DNA of 19,182 bases from CAYSPU01 sp964432995 (GCA_964432995.1 CAYSPU010000100.1:1-19182), one strand, 5' to 3'. Counted from the stretch's first letter, positions 1 to 7,138 are shown. Made by a program: numbers and translations. Notes: generated by a model not told the origin, from the sequence alone.

Positions 1-122
1 CATACATCGCTCCGTCCCGTCCCCAATCCCCGTGCCGCTCCGCCCACCGCACCCAGAAAGCGCCGCCGATCCCCATCCTCCAGGAACAACGCTCCTCCCC
101 GGTGCCCGCGATTCATCACATG
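1..122 (-). pseudogene. Remnant of a Y1 / REP-associated tyrosine transposase (RAYT), cut by window edge
   Basis: Read on the minus strand from 122 to 1, the frame gives HVMNRGHRG, then LFLEDGDRRRFLG. This matches the N-terminal signature of Y1-transposase-fold RAYT proteins, usually (Y)HVMNRG...IF..D.DRRRFL. A TAG codon at 125-123 sits directly before the HVMNRG motif, so the usual 10-20 preceding residues are missing from this frame. After RRRFLG the similarity fades, and the expected tryptophan/HAY region is not recognisable before the edge. The piece is therefore probably decayed, although a short protein starting at the ATG at 116 cannot be excluded. RAYTs mobilise or generate short palindromic REP repeats, and this window is rich in such repeats. 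Confidence 0.5.
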
Positions 123-181
123 CTACCACGCACCCGCAACATCAATCCGCAACAGCCTCGCCATACGCCCAGAAGACACCC

Positions 182-333
182 CCACCGCCACCCATCTGTC
201 AACTCTTTAGATGCGACCCCATTGCCTTGTTTCACCCCCACCGCCACCCATCTGTCAACTCTTTAGATGCGACCCCATTGCCTTCGCCACCGCCACCCAT
301 CTGTCAACTCTTTAGATGCGACCCCATTGCCTT
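182..333. repeat. Three direct copies of a 47-bp repeat
   Basis: Identical 47-bp copies lie at 182-228, 238-284 and 287-333. Each starts CCACCGCCACCC and ends CCCCATTGCCTT. The start-to-start distances are 56 and 49 bp, which differ by 7 and are both multiples of 7. Copies 1 and 3 are followed by GTTTCAC, while copy 2 is not. Each copy holds a small inverted repeat, CATCT ... AGATG (193-213 in copy 1). On the minus strand the unit reads GGGGTCGCATCTAAAG then AGTTGACAG, which resembles a REP-type sequence starting GGGGTC. The cluster lies between the transposase remnant and the pyrE promoter. No coding role is apparent. Confidence 0.9.
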
Positions 334-369
334 GTTTCACGGACGGCCTGGCGCGAGGATCCGGGACGC

Positions 370-399
370 TTGCAGCGTAGGGAACAAGCGGGCTAGCAT
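370..399 (+). promoter_or_regulatory. Predicted pyrE promoter, leaderless layout
   Basis: A -35-like TTGCAG (370-375) and a -10-like TAGCAT (394-399) are separated by 18 bp. The -35 box lies in a short inverted repeat, ACGCT TGC AGCGT (369-381). Only 8 nt separate the -10 box from the pyrE ATG at 408. Transcription would therefore start at or 1-2 nt before the start codon, and no Shine-Dalgarno sequence is present. A near-identical promoter stands upstream of the penicillin-acylase gene at 3604-3633. Confidence 0.55.
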
Positions 400-407
400 C
401 CGCCGCC

Positions 408-974
408 ATGACTGAAGCCGAAGCTCTCCAACTCTTCCGCGACACTGGCGCGCTGCTCGAAGGGCATTTTGTCCTCCGGAGCGGCCTCCACAGCCGCCAG
501 TACTTTCAGTGCGCGCTGGCCCTCCAGCAAATGCCCGCCGTCGAACGTCTCGGCGCCGCCCTCGCCGCCCAAGTCCGGTCTCTCGGCGCCGCCACCGTCA
601 TCTCGCCAGCCATGGGCGGACTCGTCATCGGGCAGGAGGTCGCCCGCCAACTCGGCGTGCGGTTCATCTTTGTCGAGAAGGAGGAGGGCCGGCTCGCGCT
701 GCGACGCGGATTCCGAATCGCCCCGGACGAAAGAGTGCTTGTCGTTGAAGATGTCATCACCCGGGGCGGTCGCGTGCGCGAGACGCTGGACATCGTGCGC
801 GCGCGTAGGGGCGTCGTGGTGGGAGTGGCGATGGTCGTGGATCGGTCGGACGGCGCGGTGGATCTTGGTGTCCCCCTCTTCAGTCTGCTCCGGATGCACG
901 TGGAGACGTATGCGCCGGACCATCTGCCGTCGGATCTCGCCGCGATTCCCGCCGTGAAGCCGGGAAGCAAGTAG
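408..974 (+). CDS. pyrE: Orotate phosphoribosyltransferase
   Basis: Transfers the phosphoribosyl group of PRPP to orotate to make OMP, the fifth step of de novo UMP synthesis, in the cytosol. The 188-residue product has the usual family length. The PRPP-binding loop is clear as VLVVEDVITRGG near residues 110-121, with VFVEKEEGRLALRRGF-type strand and loop residues before it and the N-terminal GHFVLRSGLHSRQYFQC region that contacts orotate. The ATG at 408 is preferred because the family starts here and a promoter ends 8 nt upstream. The C-terminus KPGSK looks complete. The TAG stop is the first triplet of the inverted-repeat element at 972-1104. No other pyr gene is adjacent. Confidence 0.96.
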   Translation: MTEAEALQLFRDTGALLEGHFVLRSGLHSRQYFQCALALQQMPAVERLGAALAAQVRSLGAATVISPAMGGLVIGQEVARQLGVRFIFVEKEEGRLALRRGFRIAPDERVLVVEDVITRGGRVRETLDIVRARRGVVVGVAMVVDRSDGAVDLGVPLFSLLRMHVETYAPDHLPSDLAAIPAVKPGSK

Positions 975-1104
975 GGCGACCTCTCGGAGCGCGCCGAATT
1001 ACTCTGGCAGGTGCGTGCTTCTTGCGGACGCCCGAGGCCGGGCGTCGCTGCCTCGGGCGGGGTGGGCCCGCTGGAGAATGCGGGCGAGTCCTCGGCACGC
1101 CCTA
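972..1104. repeat. 133-bp element with TAGGGCG terminal inverted repeats between convergent genes
   Basis: The ends TAGGGCG (972-978) and CGCCCTA (1098-1104) are perfect inverted repeats. The left end contains the TAG stop of pyrE, and the right end, read on the minus strand, contains the TAG stop of the penicillin-acylase gene. In both genes the junction reads AAG-TAG-GGCG. Inside are two overlapping GC-rich stems: 1027-1033/1040-1046 (GACGCCC) and 1030-1038/1050-1058 (GCCCGAGGC). They exclude each other and may serve as a two-way terminator, but no T-run follows. A 13-mer (AGGGCGACCTCTC, 973-985) and a 12-mer (GCAGGTGCGTGC, 1007-1018) recur near 3808-3849, the second inverted. Confidence 0.7.
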
Positions 1105-3528
1105 CTTCCGCTTCAGCTTCGGCTTCAGCACCAGCCGATGCTCCGTCGCCCCAGGCAAGAGCGGCGTTGGCCTGCCTTCTGCCCACGCCGCGTGCCCGGA
1201 CCGATAGAAGGGCGATAGAAAGTGCCCGCTCTGCCCGCCTGGCATGTGGAAGAGCCCCGTTTCCTCGCGCCCCGGAGAAACCACTAGGCGCTCGGAAGCG
1301 CCGTGACGCGTCCCCTGGACGCGGGGCATGTTGTCGTCCCCCGGCAACGGCGCCCGCGGAATGTCCAGAAGTCGCGACAACTGGGGCACTGCGCGACTCA
1401 GCGGGTGTTGGATCTGCACCTGGTTCCGGCGTCCCCAGGTCAGCCATTCCACCGCCCCGCCCGACTCGCGGATTTCGGAGCGCAGATCTTCGACGGCGCG
1501 CGCCAACAGGTCGTCGTAGCTGGCGAAGCGCGGGTTGAGCAGGTGGAGCGGGCGATCCTGAAGCAGGCGCCAGAGCGGCTGTTCACTCTGGCTCCAGTTG
1601 TATCCCCAACCGTGCACCGCGCGTTGACATCGCGCCGTCAGCGGCTCGCTCAGATACCCCATCACGCGGGCGCGGTAGCGGCGCACCATGCGGTAGCCCG
1701 CCGACTCGACCGCCGCCCGGCCTCCCCACCCTTCGACGGCGCCACGCAGTGCCCGCAGATCCGCCTGCTCCGCCAACTGAGGGGAGGAAAGCACCTGCAA
1801 CAGCAGCCGCTGCCAGCGCTCGAGGAAGATGGCCCGGTCGTCCAACTGGATCTGGAGCAGATCCCGCTCGGTCGCCGCTCCGGTCGGGAGCGCGCGCAGG
1901 TCATCGCGAATCTGCCGGGCCCGCGCTCCCAGGTCCACACCCGTCGGGCCCACACGCCAATACGCGTCGCTGCCGGCCACCCGGTTGTTCGCCGTCCAAA
2001 TGAGTCCGCCCGGCGGCGCGACGAACCGCGGGTATTCCTCGACGGACAACCACCCGTCCCACCGCCGCGCGCCGTCCGCCCACGAAACCGGCACCCGCCC
2101 GCTGTAACCAATCCGTCGCGGCAGGCGCCCCATCAGCGTCCATCCGATCTTGCCGTGGCGATCGCCCACCACGCAGTTCTGCGCGGGGATCCCGCACGTT
2201 GGCGCAACCCGCAGCGCCGTCTCCGTGTCTTGTGCCGTCTCCATTTCGAGCAACCGGAAGTTCGTGGCCTCGGGCCGATGGCCGACCCAAGAGAGCGCGC
2301 GTCGCGGCAACCCGGGAGCGGTCCCCAGCACCGGGCCCCAAATTGTGGTCTCGATGCTCAGGGTCTCGTTCGTGCCCCCGCGAACGTGCAACGTTTCGGT
2401 CGCTGTCTCGAACGATCGCCACCCTTCGGGAGTGCGATACTGCCGGAGGTTGTCGGGGGACACCTCAAGCACGACGGTGTCCGAGTTGTCGATCGAGGCA
2501 TTGGTAAACGCCCAGGCGATGTGGCGGTTGCTTCCCACCACCACGGCCGGTGTTCCCGGCAACGTCACTCCCACCACCTCGTTCGTCTCGCCCGTCTTGG
2601 CCCCCGGCCAGACAATGCGCATGCGGTACCACGTGTTCGGCAGGCCCAACTCGAGGTGCATGTCGTCCGCGACGATCGCGCCGCCCGTCGCCGAGACGCG
2701 GCCGTCCACCGCCCAGTTGTTGCTGCCCAGGACCGGGTCGTCTGCGAAGGGCTCGTGGCCCTCGGCCGTCGCCGCCGCGGCGTTTGTTGACTCCCGGAAG
2801 TCCAGAACCTCGGCTCCGGGGATGTCCGGGGTTGGCAGGATTGAGTCATCGAGCGCGGCGTCCCATTCGGTGCCGGCCGGAACAAAGAAGGCCAGCGCCT
2901 CCGCGGGCAGTGCCTTCTGCAGAACGTACTGCTGGGTCTCTTCCCACCCTTCCATGTCCTGCAGCGCCTGGTACATCGAGAACACCACCAGGACCGAGTC
3001 CTCCTCCCGCCACGGCCGCGGGGCCGCGCGCAGCGCCACATATTCCGGTGGCCGCACCCACAGGGCCGCCAAACCCGCATTCACCCCTTCCGCATATGCG
3101 CGCAACAGCTCCCGGTGCTCCGCCGGCAGTTGCTCCACCACCTGCCGCGCCACTCCCCGGAGACGGTGAAACCGCATCCGCCGGTCCATGCTCACGACTT
3201 CCTTTCCCACCAACTCCGCCAGTTCCCCAGCGGCGTTCCGGCGCGACAAGTCCATCTGGAAGAACCGCTCCTGCGCGTGGAGAAAACCCGTGGCCCGCGC
3301 CGCATCCGCCCGGCTTCCGGCGCGCACCGTTGGCACGCCCAGCGCATCCCGATCGACGGTGACCGCGGCCTGCAGCCCGGCCAGACGCGCGCTGCCCCTC
3401 AGTTGCGGGAGACTGCCACGAAACGTGAACACTACGGCGGCAGCCAGCAACACGGCCAGCAGCGTCAAGCCCAGAACCGCCCGAACCACCCAGCGGAAAA
3501 CCCGACGAACCTTCGTTCCCATAGGCAT
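1102..3528 (-). CDS. Penicillin acylase family protein (Ntn hydrolase), membrane-anchored or exported
   Basis: An 808-residue member of the penicillin/acylhomoserine-lactone acylase family, which hydrolyses amide bonds after autocatalytic cleavage into alpha and beta chains. Residues about 8-35 form a basic stretch followed by a hydrophobic segment (signal peptide or anchor), consistent with periplasmic action. The alpha region has RNAAGELAELVG and the QERFFQMD signature. The predicted self-cleavage site and N-terminal nucleophile is the serine of LGSNNWAV at about residue 269, followed by the conserved DDMHLEL region (usually NDPHL). A downstream GDDNMPRVQGT segment is also typical. Substrate cannot be read from sequence; beta-lactams, acyl-homoserine lactones or other amides are all possible. 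ATG codons at 3528 and 3522 are both plausible starts. The gene converges on pyrE. Confidence 0.92.
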   Translation of the reverse strand: MPMGTKVRRVFRWVVRAVLGLTLLAVLLAAAVVFTFRGSLPQLRGSARLAGLQAAVTVDRDALGVPTVRAGSRADAARATGFLHAQERFFQMDLSRRNAAGELAELVGKEVVSMDRRMRFHRLRGVARQVVEQLPAEHRELLRAYAEGVNAGLAALWVRPPEYVALRAAPRPWREEDSVLVVFSMYQALQDMEGWEETQQYVLQKALPAEALAFFVPAGTEWDAALDDSILPTPDIPGAEVLDFRESTNAAAATAEGHEPFADDPVLGSNNWAVDGRVSATGGAIVADDMHLELGLPNTWYRMRIVWPGAKTGETNEVVGVTLPGTPAVVVGSNRHIAWAFTNASIDNSDTVVLEVSPDNLRQYRTPEGWRSFETATETLHVRGGTNETLSIETTIWGPVLGTAPGLPRRALSWVGHRPEATNFRLLEMETAQDTETALRVAPTCGIPAQNCVVGDRHGKIGWTLMGRLPRRIGYSGRVPVSWADGARRWDGWLSVEEYPRFVAPPGGLIWTANNRVAGSDAYWRVGPTGVDLGARARQIRDDLRALPTGAATERDLLQIQLDDRAIFLERWQRLLLQVLSSPQLAEQADLRALRGAVEGWGGRAAVESAGYRMVRRYRARVMGYLSEPLTARCQRAVHGWGYNWSQSEQPLWRLLQDRPLHLLNPRFASYDDLLARAVEDLRSEIRESGGAVEWLTWGRRNQVQIQHPLSRAVPQLSRLLDIPRAPLPGDDNMPRVQGTRHGASERLVVSPGREETGLFHMPGGQSGHFLSPFYRSGHAAWAEGRPTPLLPGATEHRLVLKPKLKRK

Positions 3529-3603
3529 CCATCCGCGAAAACCCTGTCCACGGACGCACTCGCCTCTCGGCTGTGCGCCCGGCGTTCTCGCGAAATCGCC
3601 CTG

Positions 3604-3633
3604 ATCCTAGCGCGCGCATTTCCCACGCTGCAA
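3604..3633 (-). promoter_or_regulatory. Predicted promoter of the penicillin-acylase gene
   Basis: On the minus strand, TTGCAG (3633-3628) and TAGGAT (3609-3604) are spaced by 18 bp. The -35 box is embedded in the inverted repeat CACGCT GCA AGCGTG (as read on the plus strand). The surrounding ACGCTTGCAGCGT and the GCTAG before the -10 match the pyrE promoter, and TGTTTCAC precedes the -35 in both regions. The start codon lies about 75 nt downstream, so this transcript would carry a leader. Confidence 0.5.
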
Positions 3634-3639
3634 GCGTGT

Positions 3640-3879
3640 GAAACAGGCGCCTGACCGGGAGGCCGGGCACGGCGGCTCGCCACGTGTACCGAGCTGATGC
3701 GCACGGCACAAAGCGGCGTGGCGACACCGCACTCCACGACGCTGGCGCGACGTTGTCGCCCCGCAACGTGCCAGCGCGCCCCGCTGCATGCACCTACAAC
3801 AAACGGCAGGGCGACCTCTCCGAGGGCGCCGCGAAGAGCACGCACCTGCTGCCCGCGACCAATGTCACAGGGCGTTTCA
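3640..3879. other. Non-coding repeat-rich stretch
   Basis: No credible gene is visible on either strand. The only structure recognised is a rearranged relative of the 972-1104 element: AGGGCGACCTCTC at 3808-3820 in the same orientation, and GCACGCACCTGC at 3838-3849, which is the reverse complement of the 12-mer at 1007-1018. The reverse complement of 3826-3849 continues the similarity into the GCGGnnGCCC part of the first copy. Confidence 0.55.
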
Positions 3880-3968
3880 GGGTCAGGCGTTAAGGAACTT
3901 AAGTTCGTTTTCGTCGTCGCTCCGAGAGTCCGCTGGAGAGCGAATCTTAAGTCCTTAACGCCTGACCC
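3880..3968. mobile_element. MITE/REP-like palindromic element, about 89 bp
   Basis: Arms at 3880-3903 (starts GGGTCAGGCGTTAAGG, ends CTTAAG) and 3946-3968 (starts CTTAAGTCC, ends GCCTGACCC) are inverted repeats of 24 and 23 bp that differ by one T. Pairing can continue inward, with TTCG against CGAA and GCTCC against GGAGAGC, making a long imperfect hairpin. There is no coding content. GGGTCAGG-type ends are common on small elements thought to be mobilised in trans by Y1/RAYT transposases, and a remnant of one lies at the left of the window. The element stands about 140 bp upstream of the UbiD-family promoter. Confidence 0.75.
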
Positions 3969-4108
3969 CGGGGCGCCCAGCACTGCCCATCGCTCGCGGA
4001 CACTCGGGATGGACCGGGAGGCCAGACGCGACCCTGCCTGCGAGATTCCGCGCGTCCGGGATTGGCGGAGCACCAGCCAGCGACCCGGCTCGCTTTCGCT
4101 CGTGCGAC

Positions 4109-4138
4109 TTGGCGCGCCGGGGTCTTCGCTGCTACTCT
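4109..4138 (+). promoter_or_regulatory. Predicted promoter of the UbiD-family gene, leaderless layout
   Basis: TTGGCG (4109-4114) and TACTCT (4133-4138) are 18 bp apart, the same spacing as the two promoters above. The -10 context GCTACTCTCC matches GCTAGCATCC of pyrE. Seven nt separate the -10 box from the ATG at 4146, too short for a leader or a Shine-Dalgarno site. Confidence 0.45.
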
Positions 4139-4145
4139 CCCTCCC

Positions 4146-5708
4146 ATGGCCTACGGATCGTTCCGCGAGTTCATCGACACCCTCGACCGGGCGGGCGAGC
4201 TCAAGCGCATCTCGACCCCGGTCGCCACCGAGCTCGAGATCACCGAACTCGCCAATCGCCAGATGAAGTCGGCCGGTGGTGGGAAGGCCTTGCTCTTCGA
4301 GAAACCGACCGTCAATGGCCAGGCATCGCCCGTTCCGGTCGCCATCAACACCATGGGCTCCTGGAAACGCATGGCCCTCGCCCTCGGCGCCGAGTCCGTG
4401 GAGGCCGCCGCCGCCGAACTCGGTGCGCTCCTTGAAGCCAAGCCGCCGACCTCGCTCAAGGACGCCTTCCAGCTTCTCAGCACCGCCCTCGAACTGCGTC
4501 ACGCCAGACCCAAACGCGTCCGGGATGGTCCCTGCCAGGAAGTGGTGCACAAGTTCGACCCGCCGCCCACGCGCACCGAAGCGTGGCCGCCCGCGCCCAA
4601 GATCGATGCCGCGGGCTCACGCGCGCCCCTTGCCTCTCTCTCCCCTCTTCCCTCTTCCCTCGCCACACTTCTGGGCCTCCCCATCCTCAAGTGTTGGCCT
4701 CTGGATGGCGGCCGTTTTCTCACGCTCCCCTGCGTGGTCACCAAAGACCCCGACACCGGCCAGCGCAACGTCGGCATGTACCGCGTCCAGATCTACGACG
4801 AACACACCGCCGGTCTCCATTGGCAAGTCCAGAAGGTCGCGGCCCGCCACGGCCGGCGCTATTACGAAACCGGCACCCGGATGCCCGTCGCCATCTTCCT
4901 CGGCGGCGACCCCGCTTGCACCTTCGCCGCCACCGCCCCGCTCCCCGACGGCCTGGACGAGTTTCTGTTGGCCGGGTATCTCCGCCGGAAATCGGTCGAG
5001 TTGGTCCCCTGCCGGACCTGCGATCTGGAGGTCCCCGCCGACGCCGACATCGTCATCGAAGGTTATGTGGACCCGAACGAGCCGCTCCGCGAAGAGGGTC
5101 CTTTCGGCGATCACACCGGATTCTACACCTTGCCCGAGCCGTATCCCGTCTTCCACGTCGCGGCCATCACCCACCGCCGGGACGCCGTTTGCCCCGCCAC
5201 CATCGTTGGCGTTCCGCCGATGGAAGACTTCTACCTTGGGGGCGCATCGGTGAAGCTGTTCCTGCCCGTGTTCAAGATGAACTTCCCGGAGATTGTGGAC
5301 ATTGCCTTGCCCGCCGAAGGCGTCTTCCACAACCTTGTTTTTGTCAGCATCCGGAAGACCTACCCGATGCAGGCTTACAAGATCATGCATGGCCTGTGGG
5401 GCATGGGCCAAATGATGTTCGCCAAATACATCGTGGTGGTCGACGACGACGTGGACGTCCACAACACCAGCGAAGTCCTCTTCCGGCTTGGCGCGAATAC
5501 CGATCCGCAGCGCGACAGTCTTTTCACCAAAGGCCCCGCCGACGTCCTCGACCACGCGACCAGCGATCTTGCGGCCGGCAGCAAGCTCGGGATCGACGCC
5601 ACGAAGAAGCTCCCCGGCGAAGGGTTCCATCGCCCCTGGCCGCCGCTGATCCACATGGACGAGGCCGTGCGGAGAAAGGTGGACGCCTTGTTCCCGGCAA
5701 ACGGGTGA
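4146..5708 (+). CDS. UbiD family (prFMN-dependent) decarboxylase
   Basis: A 520-residue UbiD-family protein. Family members reversibly decarboxylate aromatic or unsaturated acids with prenylated FMN made by UbiX; ubiquinone/menaquinone precursors are classic substrates, but this one is not defined. Hallmarks are RDGPCQEVVH (about 126-135), ILKCWPLDGG (180-189), the cofactor/metal strand RNVGMYRVQ (207-215), VIEGYVDP (303-310) and EGPFGDHTGFY (317-327). The ATG at 4146 fits the family N-terminus (FREFIDTLDRAGELKRI). An unusual feature is residues about 139-175, where most relatives have a few residues before LPIL; here there is a proline/serine-rich insertion containing a CT-rich heptamer array. 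No ubiX neighbour is visible. Confidence 0.93.
   Translation: MAYGSFREFIDTLDRAGELKRISTPVATELEITELANRQMKSAGGGKALLFEKPTVNGQASPVPVAINTMGSWKRMALALGAESVEAAAAELGALLEAKPPTSLKDAFQLLSTALELRHARPKRVRDGPCQEVVHKFDPPPTRTEAWPPAPKIDAAGSRAPLASLSPLPSSLATLLGLPILKCWPLDGGRFLTLPCVVTKDPDTGQRNVGMYRVQIYDEHTAGLHWQVQKVAARHGRRYYETGTRMPVAIFLGGDPACTFAATAPLPDGLDEFLLAGYLRRKSVELVPCRTCDLEVPADADIVIEGYVDPNEPLREEGPFGDHTGFYTLPEPYPVFHVAAITHRRDAVCPATIVGVPPMEDFYLGGASVKLFLPVFKMNFPEIVDIALPAEGVFHNLVFVSIRKTYPMQAYKIMHGLWGMGQMMFAKYIVVVDDDVDVHNTSEVLFRLGANTDPQRDSLFTKGPADVLDHATSDLAAGSKLGIDATKKLPGEGFHRPWPPLIHMDEAVRRKVDALFPANG
4632..4664 (+). repeat. CT-rich heptamer tract inside the UbiD-family gene
   Basis: The tract can be divided as GCCTCTC, TCCCCTC, TTCCCTC, TTCCCTC, then CGCC: four degenerate 7-bp units, the last two identical. 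It is translated as part of ASLSPLPSSLA. It lies within the stretch that has no counterpart in typical UbiD proteins. Confidence 0.65.
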
Positions 5709-5935
5709 ACCACAGCAGCGCCTCCAGCTTCAGCCGGCTTTACAGCAGTCATGACGCCGACAGGAACGTCAGCGCTGCGGCTTGGGGAAAACACGGACAT
5801 CCAGCCGGTGAATGCGCATGGCGACCATGAACCAAGAGCCCTCGCGAACTCGGGACGCAACACGAATGGTATCCGGGGACTCGGCTTCGTGCTCCACCCC
5901 GAATTCGTGCGGCAGTTCAGGGAGGGGATGCGGCT
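5709..5935. other. Intergenic region between convergent UbiD-family and M24 genes
   Basis: No convincing gene is present; open frames here lack recognisable protein features. The stretch holds a short inverted repeat, TGACG/CGTCA, around 5749-5776 (TGACG CCGACAGGAA CGTCA is the core) that might form a weak hairpin. No clear terminator with a T-run was found. Confidence 0.4.
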
Positions 5936-7138
5936 TCAGGCCGGGACCAGGACTGGGCCGGGAAGATCGCCCGTGAGGCTCCGGCCGCCCTGCAGAGTGA
6001 CCACGTAGGTATTCTCGGTGCCCACCATTCCTACGCCCGCAACGCCCTTCTTGGGTTCGAGCGCCAGCACGATGCCTTCGACCAACGGTTCGTCGAATCC
6101 CTCCGCAATCACTGGCGGTTCATCGACCTGCAAGCCAACGCCGTGCCCGAGGAAGTTCGCCCGCCGGTTCCCGAAGCCCATGAAGTTCACCAGGAACTCC
6201 GGTTCCAGATCCGAGAGGGCGCGCGCATAGATCTCGGAAGGGACCGCGCCGGGTTTCAACTGCGAGGCCAGTTGGCGCTGGAGTTCGACGCAGCGCCGGT
6301 GGACCGCGAGCGCCTCATCCGGGAGCGGTTGGCCGAACACGTAGATCATCGTCTTGTCCGTCGTGTACCCACCCACGGTACAGCCGATGTCCACGAACAC
6401 CAGGTCGCCCTTCCGCAGCCGGCGGTCGCGGCTGCCTAGCACCGGCGCGGCGGGTGCCACGCCGCGACAGCCGCCCGGGCCGTTAAAACTCGTGGGATAG
6501 AGCGAGTTCTCCCCGAACCCCAGTTGTCCCACCGCCAGGTCCACATTGAGCTGGTTGAAACGCACGATCCCTTCGTGCCCTTCTCGCACCATCAGCGAGT
6601 ACAGGTCGCAGGCGAAATCCGCCTCGCTCATTCCCTCTCGCAGCAAGGCGGGCGCGACATCTTCCAGGATGCGCCGATGGATGGCGCCAGCCTGCTCCAT
6701 CAGCGCCAACTCGTAGGGACTCTTGACCGCCCGGGTCCAGGCGATCTGCGGGTCCAACGAGGCCACCTCGGTGCAGGGGAAGTGCTTGCGGAACCGCTGG
6801 ACCAGGGCGAAAGGAACCGACTCCGTTTCGAGGTGGATGACCTGCCGCGATGCCGCTGGCGCCGTTGCCAGCGCAGCGTCGCGGAAGCCTTTCATGGGGC
6901 GGATGTCGGGGAAGAGCGATTCGTCGCCGGCGCGCTCGTAGCTGCGGCGCACCCAGAACACGGCGTCGCCGTCGCGGGGAACCAGCAGCAAGCCATCCTG
7001 CATCGTGCCGGTCAGGTAGTACTGGTTGACCTTGCCAAGAAACGCGGCCAATTCCCAACGCGGCTGGGTCGCGTCCATCCGGGCGCGGAATCGCTCCAGC
7101 CGGCCGGCCAACTCGGGAAGGGGGACCTTCGTGTTCAC
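5936..7138 (-). CDS. M24 family metallopeptidase (Xaa-Pro aminopeptidase/prolidase-like)
   Basis: A 400-residue creatinase-fold protein predicted to cleave peptides with proline at the second position, in the cytosol. The N-terminal domain contains NQYYLTGTMQDG, the usual NxxYLTG element. The five metal ligands are visible in the C-terminal pita-bread domain: Asp250 and Asp261 (VDIGCTVGGYTTDKT), His332 (LGHGVGLQVDEPP), Glu361 (LALEPK) and Glu375 (GTENTYVV). A GTG at 7138 is chosen as start. It overlaps the TGA of the upstream DUF123 frame by four bases (GTGA), which suggests translational coupling, and the family begins at about this point. A TTG at 7180 would add 14 atypical residues. Other M24 branches cannot be excluded. 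Confidence 0.9.
   Translation of the reverse strand: MNTKVPLPELAGRLERFRARMDATQPRWELAAFLGKVNQYYLTGTMQDGLLLVPRDGDAVFWVRRSYERAGDESLFPDIRPMKGFRDAALATAPAASRQVIHLETESVPFALVQRFRKHFPCTEVASLDPQIAWTRAVKSPYELALMEQAGAIHRRILEDVAPALLREGMSEADFACDLYSLMVREGHEGIVRFNQLNVDLAVGQLGFGENSLYPTSFNGPGGCRGVAPAAPVLGSRDRRLRKGDLVFVDIGCTVGGYTTDKTMIYVFGQPLPDEALAVHRRCVELQRQLASQLKPGAVPSEIYARALSDLEPEFLVNFMGFGNRRANFLGHGVGLQVDEPPVIAEGFDEPLVEGIVLALEPKKGVAGVGMVGTENTYVVTLQGGRSLTGDLPGPVLVPA

Noticed and set aside
182..333. CRISPR array
   Set aside because: There are only three copies and the gaps are 9 and 2 bp, so there are no spacers. No cas genes are present.
32..415. A plus-strand frame of 127 codons spanning the triple repeat
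   Set aside because: The apparent repeated peptide simply reflects the 47-bp DNA repeats. It overlaps the pyrE promoter and start and shows no protein signature.
1303..2790. A 495-codon open frame opposite the penicillin-acylase gene
   Set aside because: It is rich in Arg, His and Pro, has no recognisable motif, and lies antisense to a well-supported gene.
4617..5654. A 345-codon open frame opposite the UbiD-family gene
   Set aside because: Its composition is that of an antisense shadow (runs of GDG, EDG, VDV), and the UbiD motifs are unambiguous on the other strand.
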